Assembly: GCF_004745805.1 (NCBI RefSeq)
Contig: NZ_SRLQ01000018.1
Span: forward strand, 241,171-305,170
Direction: 5' to 3'
DNA from: Mycolicibacterium sp. CH28
GTDB taxonomy: Bacteria > Actinomycetota > Actinomycetes > Mycobacteriales > Mycobacteriaceae
DNA: 64,000 bases
Part shown: positions 61,343-64,000 of the stretch, piece after piece
Layout: each line of letters opens with the position of its first letter
Position numbering within the stretch: the first letter of the stretch is position 1
Position numbers and translations under genes: made by a program
The notes under the pieces: model-generated
What the model saw: the letters and a program-made list of their open reading frames with translations, nothing else
The model's database searches: none
What the model was told of the DNA's origin: nothing

Positions 61343-62713
61343 ATGACTGTTCCGACCAATTCCCCCGCGGCGAACCCGCTGTTCGAAGAAGAAGGCAAGC
61401 TGCAGCGCGCGCTGGGCCTGCCGTCGCTGGTGCTCTTCGGCCTGGTGTACATGGTTCCGCTGACCGTGTTCACCACCTATGGGATCGTCACAGAGACCAC
61501 CGGTGGCCGGTTGCCATTGGCCTACATCGTCACACTCATCGCGATGGTGTTCACCGCCGTGTCCTATGCCCGGATGGCAGTCGCCTACCCGGTGGCGGGA
61601 TCGTCATACACCTACGCGCAGAAGAGTTTCGGTGCCCCGATCGGCTTCCTTGCCGGGTGGTCGCTGCTGCTGGACTACCTGTTCTTGCCGATGATCAACT
61701 ACCTGGTCATCGGGATCTACCTGGCGGCGGCCATCCCAGCCGTGCCGACCTGGGTGTTCATCGTGGTGGCGATCGCGATCGTGACGGTGCTCAACATCGT
61801 CGGCATCGTCTCGGTGGCCCGGGCCAACTTCCTCATCATCGCGGTCCAGACCATCTTCATCGTCGCGTTCGTCGGTCTGGCGGTCGCCAAGGTCTTCGGC
61901 CACGGCAGCGTCGACATCGCGGCCCCGTTCACCGGTGACGGCAGCGCCACCGGCATCTCACCGATCTTCGCCGGCGCCGCGGTGCTGTGCCTGTCCTTCC
62001 TCGGCTTCGACGCCGTCTCGACTCTGTCGGAGGAGGCCAAGGCGCCCAAACGTGATGTGCCCCAGGCAATCCTGATCGCCACGCTGCTGTCCGGGTTGAT
62101 CTTCATCCTGCTGTCCTACGTCTCCCAGCTGGTCTTCCCGTCGAACAAGTTCGCCGACGTCGACTCCGGGTCACTGGACGTCATGACGGCCGCCGGAGGA
62201 CAGTTCCTGTCGACGTTCTTCACCGCTGCCTACGTCGCCGGTGCGCTCGGCTCGGCGCTGACCTCGCAGGCCTCGGTGGCGCGGATCCTGTTCGCGATGG
62301 GCCGCGACGGCATCTTGCCGCGCCGGGTGTTCGGCCACGTGTCGGCGCGTTTCAGCACGCCGGTGTACGCCATCGCGGTGGTCAGTGTCATCTCGCTACT
62401 GGCGGTCGTGATCGACCTCGCCACCCTGGCTTCGCTGATCAGCTTCGGTGCGCTGGTGGCCTTCTCGGCGGTCAACCTGTCGGTGATCAAGCACTACTTC
62501 ATCGATCTGCGGGAGCGGGAGGGCAAGCAGCTGATCACCAGTCTGATCTTCCCAATCATCGGCTTCATCCTGACCGTGTGGTTGTGGACCAGCCTGTCCG
62601 GTCTGACGTTGATCATCGGATTGTGCTGGCTGGCAATCGGTTTCCTGTGGCTGTTGGGTGTCACCAGGGGCTTCCGCCGCCCGACGCCGGTGCTGGACAT
62701 CGAAAACGAATGA
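61343..62713 (+). CDS. APC-family amino acid/polyamine permease (456 aa)
   Basis: Twelve or so membrane spans with the APC signature (GLPSLVLFGLVYMVPLTVFT) and FLGFDAVSTLSEEAKAPKRD. It starts 11 bp after the amidohydrolase stop with GAGGACACC upstream. Likely imports the amide or amine used by the two hydrolases. Confidence 0.87.
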   Translation: MTVPTNSPAANPLFEEEGKLQRALGLPSLVLFGLVYMVPLTVFTTYGIVTETTGGRLPLAYIVTLIAMVFTAVSYARMAVAYPVAGSSYTYAQKSFGAPIGFLAGWSLLLDYLFLPMINYLVIGIYLAAAIPAVPTWVFIVVAIAIVTVLNIVGIVSVARANFLIIAVQTIFIVAFVGLAVAKVFGHGSVDIAAPFTGDGSATGISPIFAGAAVLCLSFLGFDAVSTLSEEAKAPKRDVPQAILIATLLSGLIFILLSYVSQLVFPSNKFADVDSGSLDVMTAAGGQFLSTFFTAAYVAGALGSALTSQASVARILFAMGRDGILPRRVFGHVSARFSTPVYAIAVVSVISLLAVVIDLATLASLISFGALVAFSAVNLSVIKHYFIDLREREGKQLITSLIFPIIGFILTVWLWTSLSGLTLIIGLCWLAIGFLWLLGVTRGFRRPTPVLDIENE

Positions 62714-62772
62714 TCCCCGGGGGCCGCGACGACAACGCTGTGTAACGCCTGCGTTCGCAGTAAGCTCACAGG

Positions 62773-63048
62773 ATGACCGTTCGGACCCGGATCTCCAGGG
62801 CGCTGCTGGCCACCGCGTGCGGCGCGTTGTTCGTGGCCGCGCCGGTGGTCGTGGCGGCCCCGGCCAACGCCTGCCCGATCGGGCACTCGTCGGATCCGAT
62901 CACCGGTCAGTGCTTTGTCTCCAACGGCCTGCCCAGCGTCGGCGGCATCCCGTGCATCCCGGGCAAGTCGATGGGCACCTGCCTGGGCATCCTGCAGAAT
63001 CAGTCCCCGCCGGGCGGCGGGCCGCCGGTGGGCGGCCCGTGGCCGTGA
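62773..63048 (+). CDS. Small secreted Cys-containing protein (91 aa)
   Basis: The signal peptide ends VVVAAPANA, cleaved before CPIG. The mature part has five Cys (CPIG, QCF, PCIP, TCLG), likely disulphide bonded, and a Gly/Pro-rich tail (SPPGGGPPVGGPWP). Leaderless start: TAAGCT then 6 nt, then ATG. Mycobacterial secreted proteins of this kind have no known function. Confidence 0.75.
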   Translation: MTVRTRISRALLATACGALFVAAPVVVAAPANACPIGHSSDPITGQCFVSNGLPSVGGIPCIPGKSMGTCLGILQNQSPPGGGPPVGGPWP

Positions 63049-63087
63049 CGGGCTAGTAGCCGTCGTCTAGACCTGCGCGCCGGCCCC

Positions 63088-63924
63088 TTAGCGCATCGTG
63101 TTCGGCTGGAACGACTCCGCCGGCTTCACCACTGCCACCGCCATCGCGGTGCCGATCGGCCCGTGTTCATCGAAGACTGCCGCCACCCCGGAGGCCACTC
63201 CGTCGTGGCTGGTGTGCGCCAGCGCGGCCAGGCCAATGTGCTGGCCCCTGGGCAGCCTGGTCAGGCTCAGCGTGTAGTCGGTATTGATGTAGCGCAATCC
63301 GGTTGTTCCCCAGTGGGTCAACGCGCTGGTGGCATCGGCGGCCATGGCGGCCTCGACGAATGGGCTGGTCACCTCACCCGCGACGAGCGGGCGCAACTGC
63401 CGCACCCACGCGTACTTCGGGCCGCCGGTGTGCCATTCGGCGAACCCGTACTCGCCACCCGAGGAGCCGTCTCCCCCGTAGCCCCAGACGAACATCGGCA
63501 GGTCGTCGGGCAGTGGGCCGGGATCGGGCGGCAACGGGGGCATCGCGACCGCCGACGTCCAGATGTCGCCGGTGGGCTGCTCGCCGCGTCGCAAGAACAC
63601 CGCGCTGGCCCGCGAGACCACGCCGCCGTTCTGGACGAGTTCGGCGTCGATCAGCCTGATCCGCTGCCCGTCGCGCCGCACGGTGGTGCGCACTTCAAGG
63701 GGTGCGATTGCGGTCGGGCGCAGCAGGTCGACCGTGAGCCGGGCGGGTAGGAAGTCGCCGACTTCGGTGGCCCGCTCCGCGGCGCGGGCCAGTACCCCGC
63801 CCACGACGTGGCCGCTGATCGTCGGACCCCATGGTCCCTTCGCGACCGGGTCGGGCAGCAGCACCTGGCCGTCGGAGACGAAGTAGGCCAGCGAGTGGTC
63901 CTTGGTATTGCCGGATTCCGCCAC
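63088..63924 (-). CDS. Acyl-CoA thioesterase-like double-hotdog protein (278 aa)
   Basis: Two hotdog halves: the N-terminal half with GPTISGHVVGGVLARAAERA and LTVDLLRPTAIAPLEVRT, the C-terminal half with WVRQLRPLVAGEVTSPFVEA and LRYINTDYTLSLTRLP. This is the TesB/thioesterase-like fold common in mycobacteria, acting on acyl-CoA. GTG start at 63924. Confidence 0.8.
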   Translation of the reverse strand: MAESGNTKDHSLAYFVSDGQVLLPDPVAKGPWGPTISGHVVGGVLARAAERATEVGDFLPARLTVDLLRPTAIAPLEVRTTVRRDGQRIRLIDAELVQNGGVVSRASAVFLRRGEQPTGDIWTSAVAMPPLPPDPGPLPDDLPMFVWGYGGDGSSGGEYGFAEWHTGGPKYAWVRQLRPLVAGEVTSPFVEAAMAADATSALTHWGTTGLRYINTDYTLSLTRLPRGQHIGLAALAHTSHDGVASGVAAVFDEHGPIGTAMAVAVVKPAESFQPNTMR

Positions 63925-64000
63925 GGAAAGACACGATAGCCGTGGCCGGGGCTCGCGATGCTGGTTGGCGACCGCGGGGCTCCTAACGTCGGTTGCGGCG

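Overview
The window is high-GC actinobacterial DNA, almost certainly from a non-tuberculous Mycobacterium (Mycolicibacterium-like). The markers are the 5' end of fhaA beside a tRNA-Leu gene at the left edge, EspC/WXG100-type ESX substrates, a DUF1023 hydrolase with an LppA-like lipoprotein, an MPTR pentapeptide-repeat protein, a PknB-type PASTA kinase, and many leaderless genes with a TANNNT -10 box 6 nt before the start codon.

Layout. (1) 1-426: fhaA start and tRNA-Leu(CAG). (2) About 450-25580: a genomic island. The hairpin just downstream of the tRNA (453-492) recurs at 25541-25576, so the two look like attL and attR. The island carries likely defence and toxin genes: an RNase-H-fold protein coupled to a Hanks kinase, two HEPN-like proteins (one split by an IS3 element but reconstructable in frame), an XRE/ImmA-PIN toxin-antitoxin pair, a family-4 uracil-DNA glycosylase, several GNAT proteins, an NTase-GNAT fusion and several unrecognised operons. 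Its right end holds a translationally coupled module: leader peptide, degenerate tyrosine-recombinase-like protein, DDE-transposase-like protein, then a terminator and three 18-19 bp iterons. (3) 25.9-35.8 kb: a tandem row of 0.7-2.9 kb segments, most holding one gene in either orientation, separated by copies of a ~48-bp repeat. Each copy reads GAGAC, 31 (29 in two copies) bases, GAGAC, with a small palindrome just before the second box. Eight copies lie here and a ninth precedes a paralogous kinase gene at 12.1 kb inside the island. The segments hold an ESX-type cassette, a phosphotriesterase, a proline iminopeptidase, an atypical kinase, a broken grpB plus an SDR, a broken alpha/beta hydrolase and an aminoglycoside-type nucleotidyltransferase. 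The layout resembles an integron cassette array without attC GTTRRRY cores or intI. (4) 36-41.4 kb: more accessory genes (secreted two-repeat protein, nitroreductase, APH-like kinase) and a second ESX-associated operon. (5) 41.4-64 kb: ordinary chromosome-like genes: LysR/EamA, an MPTR protein, three GGDEF cyclases, a PucR-adh-permease locus, a PknB paralogue, a DUF7159-like protein, a TetR-controlled nitrilase-amidohydrolase-permease operon, a small secreted protein and a thioesterase.

The main candidate for an undescribed system is the repeat-delimited cassette array together with the recombinase module 0.7 kb from its first array repeat. The repeat geometry is read directly from the sequence. 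That the repeats are recombination sites, and that this module acts on them, is inference.
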